The notes under the pieces were generated by a model. It saw nothing but the letters and a program-made list of their open reading frames with translations, made no database searches and was not told where the DNA came from. Shown piece after piece: positions 16,644 to 24,416 of a stretch of 64,000 nucleotides of DNA. Each line of letters starts with the position of its first letter. Positions within the stretch are counted from its first letter, which is position 1. The DNA comes from Myxococcota bacterium (GTDB lineage: Bacteria > Myxococcota_A > UBA9160 > UBA4427), in the NCBI GenBank assembly GCA_030748735.1, contig JASMLK010000045.1, positions 1 to 64,000 of the forward strand, written 5' to 3'. The position numbers and the translations under genes are program-made.

Positions 16644-17513
16644 ATGCGCTTCACCCTGAACGTCACGATGCTCGACCCTGCGCAGTACATCCCGATCGCG
16701 CAGGAGGCCGAGAAGTGCGGCTTCTACGCTGTCAGCGTACCCGACAGCATCTTCTATCCCGAAGAAGCGATCGGCGAGTATCCGTATCACGAAGGGCGGG
16801 AGTTTCTCGAAGACAAGCCGTTCATCGAACCGCTGATCGCCATCGCCTCGATGGCCGCTTCGACCTCGACGCTGCACTTCAGCACCTTCGTGATCAAGCT
16901 CGCGATTCGCGACGCACTGATCAACGCGAAGACCGCACTCTCGACGGCCGTGATGTCGAACAACCGGCTTACGCTTGGCGTCGGGATCAGCCCCTGGGTC
17001 GACGACTTCCAGTACTGCAACGTGCCCCTCGAAGGTCGCGGCCAGCGCATGGACGAGATGATCGAGATCCTGCGCGGCGTGCAGAGCGGCGAGTACTTCG
17101 AATACCACGGGGAACACTTCGACTTCACGCGTCTCAAGATGTGTCCCGTCCCGACTGAGCCGATCAAGGTCACGGTGGGTGGTCATTCGCCAGCAGCGCT
17201 CCGCCGCGCCGCGCGCCTGGGCGACGGTTGGGTGGCCGCCAACGTGACGCGCGAGCAGATGCGTGGACTGCTCGGCATGCTCGACGGCTACCGCAAGGAG
17301 TTCGGCTCCGACAAGCGCGACGACTACATCGTGCAGGGCATGTTGAGCGACATCGAAGTCTTCGACCCGGCGGGCTACCGCGAAGGCGAGGACATGGGAC
17401 TCACCGACTGCACGATTTCGCCCTGGGGCGTCTACGACACCGAACAGATCGAGCTGCCCGAGCGGCTCGATCGCATCAAGCGCTTCGCCGACGAAGTGAT
17501 CGCAAAGGTCTGA
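16644..17513 (+). CDS. LLM-class flavin/F420-dependent oxidoreductase
   Basis: A 289-residue protein most similar by eye to the one starting at 12773: it shares the RFTLNVTMLDPAQYIPIAQEAEKCGFYAVSVPDS barrel start and the NNRLTLGVGISPWVDDFQYC loop. The IKVTVGGHSPAALRRAARLGDGWV block (about 173-196) binds the flavin-type cofactor. The gene is preceded by a stable hairpin and a GGAGG site. Its stop codon lies 5 bases before the ATG of the acyl-CoA synthetase, so the two are translationally coupled. It is likely a dehydrogenase or reductase acting on a CoA-activated or pre-activated substrate; this is context inference only. Confidence 0.88.
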   Translation: MRFTLNVTMLDPAQYIPIAQEAEKCGFYAVSVPDSIFYPEEAIGEYPYHEGREFLEDKPFIEPLIAIASMAASTSTLHFSTFVIKLAIRDALINAKTALSTAVMSNNRLTLGVGISPWVDDFQYCNVPLEGRGQRMDEMIEILRGVQSGEYFEYHGEHFDFTRLKMCPVPTEPIKVTVGGHSPAALRRAARLGDGWVAANVTREQMRGLLGMLDGYRKEFGSDKRDDYIVQGMLSDIEVFDPAGYREGEDMGLTDCTISPWGVYDTEQIELPERLDRIKRFADEVIAKV

Positions 17514-17518
17514 ACGAG

Positions 17519-19201
17519 ATGACGGAAACGAACGACACTGCTGTCCCTAGCTTCGAAGAGGCGTGCGCGCCCCTGATCGCCCCGGGCGGCATCTTCGAGA
17601 TGGTCGAAGAAGACGTGCTGGGTCAGCCCATGCGCGTGTTCAAGAACCGCGCGAAGTCGCTGCGCGAATTGCTCGCACAATCGGCCAACCACGGCGACGC
17701 CGAATACGTCGTCTTCGGCGATGGGCGGCGCTGGAGCTATACCGAGCATCTCGCCGACGTCGCTTCGGTTGCACAAGCCCTTCACGAGGAGCACGGCATC
17801 GGGCCCGGCGATCGCGTCGCGATCCTCGCCGCGAACAGCCCCGAATGGATCCTCACCTTCTGGGCCACGGTATCGCTTGGCGGTGTCGTGGTGGCGATGA
17901 ACGGTTGGTGGGCCGGTGACGAAATTCGCTACGGCCTCGAGACGACGAAGCCCAAGCTCCTGATCGCCGATCGACGTCGACTCGAACGCCTCGAAGGCGA
18001 CGATCCGGGTGTTCCGGTACTCGTGATCGAGGACACGTTCGAGAAACTTCGTACCTACGCGCAGGGCGCGAGCCTGCCCGACAACCCGATCGCCGAGGAC
18101 GACCCGGCTGTGGTCCTCTTTACGTCGGGGACGACGGGGCGCCCGAAGGCCCCGGTCCTCAGCCATCGCAGCCTCATTGCCTTCGTGCTCACCAGTTTCA
18201 TCATCGGCATGGCGCGTCGCGTGATCGAACCGCAGCCCGAAGGTGCGCCCGGCGCACTGCTCGCACCCTTTCCGCTGTTTCACGTATCCGGGCTCTTCGG
18301 CTCGACGATCTCGACGCTCGTTGGAGGGCAGAAGACGGTGTGGCCCGTGGGGCGCTTCGATCCCGGCAAGGTGATCGCGTTGACCAACGAAGAGGGCATC
18401 ACCAACTGGATGGGGGCCAGCACGCACATCTATCGCCTGCTGACCCACCCCGACATCGAAACGGTCGACACCAAGCGCTTCAGCAACGTCGGGGCCGCGG
18501 GTTCGGCGACTTCACCTGAGCTCGCGCGGGCAATTCACGAGCGCTTTCCGCATCTCAGTCAGTCGGTGGGTTCGGGGTATGGCTCGACCGAGAGCGGGGC
18601 GATCATCACCTACGCATCGGGTGAGATGCTCAACGCGGCCGCGAACTGTGTTGGCCCGCCGCTCCCCGGAGTCGAGGTCAAGATCATCGATGAAGAGGGC
18701 AACGAAGTGCCTGAGGGTGAAGTCGGCATCATTTGCGCGCGCAGCCCGATGGTGATGCTCGAGTATGACAACAACCCCGAAGCGACGAAGGAAACGATCC
18801 TTCCCGGGCGTTGGCTCGACACGGGCGACTTCGGGCGCCTCGAAAACGGTCGGGTGTATCTCGAATCGCGTTTGCGCGACATGATCATCCGCGGTGGCGA
18901 GAACGTCTACCCCGCCGAAATCGAGAACCGCCTGGAGCAGCATCCCGATGTCGCCGAAGTAGCGGTGATCGGTGTCGATGACATCGAGCTTGGCCAGGAA
19001 GTGAAGGCGGTGATCGTCCCGCGCGACGCCGTCCGGCCGGATGAAGAATCGCTGCGCGACTTCGTGGCCGAAGCGCTCGCCTACTTCAAGGTGCCTCGCT
19101 ATTTCGAGTTCCGAGACGATCCGCTTCCCCGCAATGCGACGGGGAAGGTCCTGAAGCATGTCGTCGCAGGCGAGGGCGAAAACATTTTCGTCGAGGAGTG
19201 A
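17519..19201 (+). CDS. AMP-forming acyl-CoA synthetase
   Basis: A 560-residue ANL-superfamily ligase that activates a carboxylic acid with ATP and CoA. The phosphate loop VLFTSGTTGRPKAPVLSH (about 200-217) is intact. So are the GYGSTESG adenine motif (about 353-360), the WLDTGDFGRL hinge region and the RGGENVYPAEIEN motif (about 459-471). The C-terminal PRNATGKVLK carries the catalytic lysine. I chose the ATG 5 bases beyond the LLM stop because a longer open frame upstream would overlap that gene. It ends the operon, and a convergent molybdoenzyme gene lies 272 bases further. The acid substrate is unknown; fatty, terpenoid or steroid side-chain acids are candidates. Confidence 0.92.
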   Translation: MTETNDTAVPSFEEACAPLIAPGGIFEMVEEDVLGQPMRVFKNRAKSLRELLAQSANHGDAEYVVFGDGRRWSYTEHLADVASVAQALHEEHGIGPGDRVAILAANSPEWILTFWATVSLGGVVVAMNGWWAGDEIRYGLETTKPKLLIADRRRLERLEGDDPGVPVLVIEDTFEKLRTYAQGASLPDNPIAEDDPAVVLFTSGTTGRPKAPVLSHRSLIAFVLTSFIIGMARRVIEPQPEGAPGALLAPFPLFHVSGLFGSTISTLVGGQKTVWPVGRFDPGKVIALTNEEGITNWMGASTHIYRLLTHPDIETVDTKRFSNVGAAGSATSPELARAIHERFPHLSQSVGSGYGSTESGAIITYASGEMLNAAANCVGPPLPGVEVKIIDEEGNEVPEGEVGIICARSPMVMLEYDNNPEATKETILPGRWLDTGDFGRLENGRVYLESRLRDMIIRGGENVYPAEIENRLEQHPDVAEVAVIGVDDIELGQEVKAVIVPRDAVRPDEESLRDFVAEALAYFKVPRYFEFRDDPLPRNATGKVLKHVVAGEGENIFVEE

Positions 19202-19473
19202 TCTCCCCACCGGTGTTTCAGGGGGGAACGATGCAGGCGGGAGCGTTGCGACTTCATGGGAAACTCGGGGGGTAGAGGTCTCTTCCCGTTCATCGGCCGT
19301 TTCTCGAAACGCATGACGTGATTGCCGGAGAATCGAGTGCGGTGCTTCGCGAAAGTCGAGCTGGGGCAAAATCCAATGCGTCTCGCTGGATGCGCGCGTA
19401 CTGCGCAACAACGGCAAACCGGATGCATCTGCGCGGGTGCGCATCGCGTGCGCAACTTGCCCGGTTGGCGCGA

Positions 19474-21663
19474 CTACTCTGCGGCGATGATGCGCACGGG
19501 AATCGCACTCATCCGGGGAATGCCCGAGTAGCGATCGAAGTTCGATCGGGTGTCGATCAGCCGATTCGTGTTGCTGCCGATCTCGCGGAAGCGCGCGTCT
19601 TGCGCCTGGGTGTCGCCGAACGCATGGGTCATCGAGACGACGCCCGGGCGCAGATCGTCCGCGGCTTCGACCACCGCGGGAATCGATGCATGTTCCGATT
19701 CGATGCGTACCGTACTTCCCGACGCGAGCCCGAGTGCTGCGAGGTCATCGGGGTGAACGTATGCAGCGTTGTGGGTCGCCTTGCGACGAAAGTGCGGGAG
19801 GTCGCGTCCAGCCGAGTTGTAGACACCCGGGATGCGGCGGGAGATCAGGCGAAGCGGATAGGCGGCTTCCACTTCGGCGGTCTCTTCTCGAACTTCCGCA
19901 AGGTCCGCGAGCATGGATTCATCACCCAACTCGAGCCGCCCTTGCCAACCCGATTGCCTTGGCTGGACGAGCGTTGGTGGATCGTCGAATAGACCGCCTC
20001 CGGGATGCTGCTTCAGCTCACTCAACGCAACGCGCGAACCTTCGTACTGCAGTTCGATCAACTCGTCCGTCGTTGGTGGTGCTTCCATGTCGATCGCGAG
20101 TGGTTTCCTGAGTTCGCGCAGCGGTCCCGCCTCTGCACGAACGGGATACAGGGTGAGGGGGAGCCGCTGGCGTCGTGCCAGTCCGTAGAAGAACGACCAC
20201 TCTTCGACGAGGTCCGAACCCGCGGGCGGGTCGACGAGTGCGGGGGTGTACTGCCCGTACGCGCGCGAGTAGCCGATATTCGGCCACGTCTGCTCGGGAG
20301 CCTCGATACCGATGGTCGTTGCGGGAGTCTCGAAGCTGAGCTTGGGAGCAATGACGTAGTCGGCAAGCTTCGCGGTCGCCGACATCTTCATGTCGATCGT
20401 CACGAGTAGATCCAATTCGCCCAGTGCTTCGACGGTGAGGTTCTGGTCTGGCCAGGCGACCGCCGGGTTGCCTCCGATGCAAACGAGCGCTCGAATACGA
20501 CCGTCTCCCTCGAGCAGCATCTCTTCGGCGAGCGCGCCGGTGGGGAGCCCGGCCGCGCTGTTCTCGAGGTCGCGAATGCGAACCGTCTCGCCAAAGCCCC
20601 AGCCCTTGCGTGGTGGTTCGGCCTGGGCGAAAGCCTGTGCTTCGGGCATCAGGACGCCGGGGTTCGGCAGTGCCTCGCCTTCGCGCCGCCAGTTGCCGCA
20701 TACGGTGTTCATGCAGAGCAGGAGGTACTCGGTGAGCGTGCCGCGCGGTGCCATGTTGGGGCCCGTACCCGCAGTAGCGGCCGCGCGGCGTCCGGCTGCG
20801 AACAGGTGCGCGGCTTCGACGAGGTCTTCCTCGGCAACACCTGCACGGTTCGCTGCATAGGCGGGGTCGAATTGCGACACGATCGCGCGCAAGGCTGCGA
20901 AGTTCTGGGTATTGCCTTCGACGAACTCCCGATCGAAGAGCCTTTCTTCGAGGATCACGTTCAACATGCCCGCGAGCAGCGTGGGGTCTTCGCCGGGCCT
21001 TGGCTGCAGGTACAAGTCGGCGTAGCGGCTCGCTTCGGTGCGTCGCGGGTCGATGACGATGAGCTCGAGCCCTCGCTTGCGCGCGTCCGTCATGCTGCGC
21101 GCGGGGTTCGCGCACGAAACATTGCCCACCATCGAAACGATCGGATTGGTGCCGAGCAGCAGCCAGGTGTCCGCCTCGTCGTAGAGATAGCCCCCGCCAA
21201 GCCAACGCCCGTGCAGCGCGTTGGCGATGTGTTTGCCCGGTTGATCGATCGTCGCCGCCGAAAACACCATCCGCGAGCCGTTCGCGATCAACCAACCAAC
21301 GCCGGCCGCCGCAGCAGCAACGTACTGGTTCGATGAGGTCCCGATGTAGATCGCAACGGATCGCGGTCCATGGGCGTCGATGATCTCTTGCACGCGTGCA
21401 GCGATTTCGTCCATCACCTGCTCGCTGCCGATCTTGCCGTAGCGGCCATCGCGGTCGCGTTTCTGCGAATGCAGCAAACGGTCGGGATGCGCATGCTGTT
21501 CGGAAAGCGCCCGGCCGCGCGGGCACGAATAGCCCTGATAGACGGGATTGTCCGGATCGCCTTTGACACGTACCGCCCGCCCATCCTCGATGTCCACGAG
21601 GATGGGGCATGCGGAATGGCAGAACCTGCAGATCGAGTGTTTGCGAATCGCGGGGGACGGCAT
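19474..21663 (-). CDS. Molybdopterin (bis-PGD) oxidoreductase, stand-alone
   Basis: A 729-residue DMSO-reductase-superfamily protein. The N-terminal [4Fe-4S] motif is Cys12-x2-Cys15-x3-Cys19-x27-Cys47 (ICRFCHSACP and YSCPRG). Pterin-binding segments such as LLLGTNPIVSM and the C-terminal molydopterin-dinucleotide domain (HPDDLAALGLASGSTVRIESEHASI, VVSMTHAFGD) are present. The metal-ligand region reads SRMVFSAATIDQPGKH: Val occupies the place of the NapA ligand cysteine, so the ligand is unclear. No Tat signal is seen, so it is likely cytoplasmic. No Fe-S or membrane subunit is adjacent. Start chosen at the ATG before the PSPAIRKHS peptide because the cysteine motif then begins at the usual distance. 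Substrate unknown. Confidence 0.87.
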   Translation of the reverse strand: MPSPAIRKHSICRFCHSACPILVDIEDGRAVRVKGDPDNPVYQGYSCPRGRALSEQHAHPDRLLHSQKRDRDGRYGKIGSEQVMDEIAARVQEIIDAHGPRSVAIYIGTSSNQYVAAAAAGVGWLIANGSRMVFSAATIDQPGKHIANALHGRWLGGGYLYDEADTWLLLGTNPIVSMVGNVSCANPARSMTDARKRGLELIVIDPRRTEASRYADLYLQPRPGEDPTLLAGMLNVILEERLFDREFVEGNTQNFAALRAIVSQFDPAYAANRAGVAEEDLVEAAHLFAAGRRAAATAGTGPNMAPRGTLTEYLLLCMNTVCGNWRREGEALPNPGVLMPEAQAFAQAEPPRKGWGFGETVRIRDLENSAAGLPTGALAEEMLLEGDGRIRALVCIGGNPAVAWPDQNLTVEALGELDLLVTIDMKMSATAKLADYVIAPKLSFETPATTIGIEAPEQTWPNIGYSRAYGQYTPALVDPPAGSDLVEEWSFFYGLARRQRLPLTLYPVRAEAGPLRELRKPLAIDMEAPPTTDELIELQYEGSRVALSELKQHPGGGLFDDPPTLVQPRQSGWQGRLELGDESMLADLAEVREETAEVEAAYPLRLISRRIPGVYNSAGRDLPHFRRKATHNAAYVHPDDLAALGLASGSTVRIESEHASIPAVVEAADDLRPGVVSMTHAFGDTQAQDARFREIGSNTNRLIDTRSNFDRYSGIPRMSAIPVRIIAAE

Positions 21664-21754
21664 CGGGTCAGAGTCTAGAAAGCCCGCCCGCCACCGACAC
21701 GTCGAAATTCGCAACGCAAGCGTTGGCGCCCGTGTGGCGGGTTAGCATCTTGTC

Positions 21755-22141
21755 ATGATTGATTTGACTCGCGAGCAAGACGTGTTCGTCCTGCGCATGC
21801 AGGGGGGTGAGAACCGATTCAATGGTGAAGCGATCGCGGCGCGGAACGCGGCGCTCGACGAAGCCGAGACGACCGAGGGGCCCAAGGCCCTGGTCACGAC
21901 TGGCACCGGCAAGTTCTATTCGAACGGTCTGGACCTCGACTACATGCAGAGTGATGCACCGGGAGGCCCTCAGCAGTACCTGGCCGAAGGGTTCTTCAAC
22001 GGGCTGCTGGCTCGTCTCAGGGCCGCGAGAGGCTTCCCGCCGACTCGATGCATCACTGCGCTGCATGCCGGCTCCGCAGATTTAGGCAACATCGGCCGTC
22101 AACGTGACAACGCGCCGAAGCGCTGTGTGCAACGCTTCTGA
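21755..22141 (+). pseudogene. Truncated enoyl-CoA hydratase/isomerase
   Basis: The first ~90 residues are a normal crotonase N-terminus (MIDLTREQDVFVLRMQ, then ENRFN and KFYSNGLDLDYM with the first oxyanion segment). From about position 22020 the sequence turns into RAARGFPPTRCITALHAG and then runs to a stop at residue 128. The central GGG-E-A and PE catalytic regions and the C-terminal helices are lost; real members have about 220-260 residues. An internal deletion or frameshift near 22020-22060 is the likely cause. The gene is divergent from the molybdoenzyme and is followed by a DUF4336 gene 41 bases on. Confidence 0.75.
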
Positions 22142-22182
22142 CTGGCGACGCGGGCGATGCACGACGACGAGGAGGCGAGCGC

Positions 22183-22863
22183 ATGCTGCGAAAACTCGAC
22201 GACGGTCTGTGGGTCATCGATCACGAATTCAAGATGCCGGGAGGGATCCAGATCGGCACGCGCACGACTTTGATTCGACTTTCGGATGGAAGTCTGTTCG
22301 CCCACGCGTTGGGGCCAGCCGACGACGGTGATCACGGCGAGATCGCCAAGCTCGGCGACGTGACCCAGCTCGTCGCCCCGAACCTCTTCCACAACGAATT
22401 CGTGACCGAGTGGGTCGAGCGCTACGAGGGCGCCCGGTGTTACGCGCCGCCGAGCTTCGACACCAAGGTGGAGGGGCTCGAATACACGACGCTCACGAGC
22501 GTTGCCCCCGTCGCCTGGGCGAACGACCTCGAGCAGGTCTACCTGGACGGTGCCCCGCAACTCGAAGAGACCGTCTTCTTCCACCCGGCCACACGCACCC
22601 TGCTGCTCACGGACATCTGCTTCAACATGATGCATTCCGATTCGTTCGTAACGCGACTCGTAATGCGCATCATGGGTGGGTACGGGCACTTCGGTCCGAG
22701 CCGATTGGGCAAATCGTTCATGAAGGACAAGGCCGCCATGCGGAAGGGCATCGGACGGATCCTCGAGTGGGACTTCGATCGCGTCACCGTCACCCACGGC
22801 GAGGTCCTCGAAACCAACGGCCACGCGATGTTCAAGCAAGCGTACGCATGGCTGTTGGAGTGA
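22183..22863 (+). CDS. DUF4336 domain protein (metallo-beta-lactamase-like fold)
   Basis: A 226-residue protein whose N-terminal part (MLRKLDDGLWVIDHEFKMPGG, then IGTRTTLIRLSDGSLFAHA) and conserved segments match the DUF4336 family. The segments are APNLFHNEFVTEWVERYEGARCYAPP, DEV-type EETVFFHPATRTLLLTD and a final VTHGEVL. DUF4336 proteins are thought to be distant metallo-beta-lactamase relatives, and the scattered His residues (HNEF, FHPAT, THGE) would be the metal ligands. No reaction is established for the family. It follows a broken crotonase gene and converges on a sulfatase-like gene. An ACGAGGAGGCGAG ribosome-binding site precedes the ATG. Confidence 0.85.
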   Translation: MLRKLDDGLWVIDHEFKMPGGIQIGTRTTLIRLSDGSLFAHALGPADDGDHGEIAKLGDVTQLVAPNLFHNEFVTEWVERYEGARCYAPPSFDTKVEGLEYTTLTSVAPVAWANDLEQVYLDGAPQLEETVFFHPATRTLLLTDICFNMMHSDSFVTRLVMRIMGGYGHFGPSRLGKSFMKDKAAMRKGIGRILEWDFDRVTVTHGEVLETNGHAMFKQAYAWLLE

Positions 22864-22898
22864 ACGGCATGCTCGACTGAGCGGGGCGTGACACCCAG

Positions 22899-24416
22899 CT
22901 AATGCGTGTCTTCTACGGTTGCTTCACCCGCCTCGGGCTCGGCTTCGAGATAGCCGAGCGCCTCGAGCATCTTGCGGTCCTGGGCGGGAAGCGCCTCGAG
23001 GTCGACCTCGCGCCCGGGTTCGTCGCGCGTGTCGCGGGCGTGAAACGCTTCGAGTTGCTCTCGCAGGCGCGTGACGACGTCCGGGTTCCACCGGGCCACG
23101 TTGACGCCTTCGCCGGGATCGTTGCGCAGGTCGTACAACTCGTATTCGCTACCCGTGAGCGCGCTGCGTTCTTCTTCTGACTGAATGTGAACGAGCTTCC
23201 AGGGCCCGTCTCGAATGACTCGTTGCGACGCCGCGATGTCGTAGCCCGCCTCCATGAAGATCGGGCGTGCTTCGACATGGGCGCGTTCTCCCCGCACGGC
23301 TGCGGCGTGGCTTCGTCCTTCGAACGACGCCGGAGGCTCGATTCCCGCAAGCTGTACGAGCGTCGGCCCGAGGTCGATCAACGCGATCGGAGCCTCGATG
23401 CGAAGTCCGCCCTGGATCGTTTTGCGGTGGGCGATGACCAGGGGAACCCGCGCCGTGGGCTGGTAGGCGTTGAAGCCGTGTTCGAGGTAGTAGCCGTGTT
23501 CGTCGAGGCTTTCCCCATGGTCGGCCGTGACGGCGAGGAGCGTGCGGTCGTGCCCGAGCGCGTCGAGCCCCGCGAGCAGTCGCCCGAACTCGTCGTCGAA
23601 GTAGCGGATGAGGCGGTCGTATTGGGCGGTGTAGTGGACGAGGTCATCGATCACCCGCCCGTTTTCGTTCTGGTGTTGGTATTCGGGGATGCGATCCAGG
23701 GGCACGCGATGTGGTGCGGAGGTGTCGTCGAAGAGCGCGCCGTACTCGTCGGGAGGAAGGTAGGGACCATGGGGGTCCATGTAGTGGGCCCACAAGAAGA
23801 AGGGGCGTGAGCGATCTCGTTCTTCGAGCCAGGCGAGCGCCTGGTCGGTGACGATGCGTGCGTTCGTATACGCCTTCACCCGGCCGGCCGCGTTCACGAA
23901 CACGCGGTCGCCAGCTTCGTCGCGCCAGCCCTCGCTCCACGATTCGACGAAATGGTCGAAGCCCTGCTGGAAACCCATCGAACGGCCGACGTTGTAGTTG
24001 GCCACGATGGCCGCGGTTTCGAAACCGCTGTCCGCGAAGACTTCGCTCAGTACGGTGAGGGGCTCGGGAAGAACGCGCGGCCGCAGCCGCAGCCCTGTGG
24101 TGCTCGGAAAGCGGCCCGTCATGACCGACGCCATGCTGGCCCACGTCTTGGGCCATTGGACCGTGACGTCGCGAAACAGCACGCCGCGCTTCGCGAGCGC
24201 ATCGAGGTTGGGTGTCGTGTCGCGGGGGTAGCCGTAGGCGCCCACGTGGTCCGCACGAAGGGTGTCGACCGTCACCAGTACGACGCCCTGTGCCGCCGGC
24301 CCTGCGGGTTGCCCGCAGTGAAGCGCTGCCAGGAGAACGACCGCGAGACACAGCAGCCGCGTCGGGCTTCGCACACTCGTGCGAAGCGCACTCGTCGTCG
24401 GCTCGTCGGAGGTCAT
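22899..24416 (-). CDS. Sulfatase-fold (alkaline phosphatase superfamily) lipoprotein or periplasmic enzyme with Thr at the nucleophile site
   Basis: A 505-residue protein with an N-terminal export signal (LLCLAVVLLAALHCGQ, possibly a lipobox). It has the family's VTVDTLRADHVGAYGYPRDTTPNLDALAKRG start and the VTADHGESLDEHGYYLEHG metal motif (about 315-333). Where true sulfatases have C-x-P-S-R, this protein has KTWASMASVMTG, so the formylglycine cysteine is replaced by Thr. This points to phosphatase or phospho-transfer chemistry as in LtaS/EptA-type enzymes, rather than sulfate ester hydrolysis. Its ATG overlaps the stop of the TMTC-like gene by four bases. It is the last gene of a three-gene operon with a second sulfatase-fold gene at the other end. 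Confidence 0.88.
   Translation of the reverse strand: MTSDEPTTSALRTSVRSPTRLLCLAVVLLAALHCGQPAGPAAQGVVLVTVDTLRADHVGAYGYPRDTTPNLDALAKRGVLFRDVTVQWPKTWASMASVMTGRFPSTTGLRLRPRVLPEPLTVLSEVFADSGFETAAIVANYNVGRSMGFQQGFDHFVESWSEGWRDEAGDRVFVNAAGRVKAYTNARIVTDQALAWLEERDRSRPFFLWAHYMDPHGPYLPPDEYGALFDDTSAPHRVPLDRIPEYQHQNENGRVIDDLVHYTAQYDRLIRYFDDEFGRLLAGLDALGHDRTLLAVTADHGESLDEHGYYLEHGFNAYQPTARVPLVIAHRKTIQGGLRIEAPIALIDLGPTLVQLAGIEPPASFEGRSHAAAVRGERAHVEARPIFMEAGYDIAASQRVIRDGPWKLVHIQSEEERSALTGSEYELYDLRNDPGEGVNVARWNPDVVTRLREQLEAFHARDTRDEPGREVDLEALPAQDRKMLEALGYLEAEPEAGEATVEDTH

Noticed and set aside
19202-19473. 272-base gap between convergent acyl-CoA synthetase and molybdoenzyme genes
   Set aside because: I looked for a tRNA, a terminator with a T tract and repeats; none is convincing. 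The CACCGGTG palindrome after the synthetase stop is too short to call.
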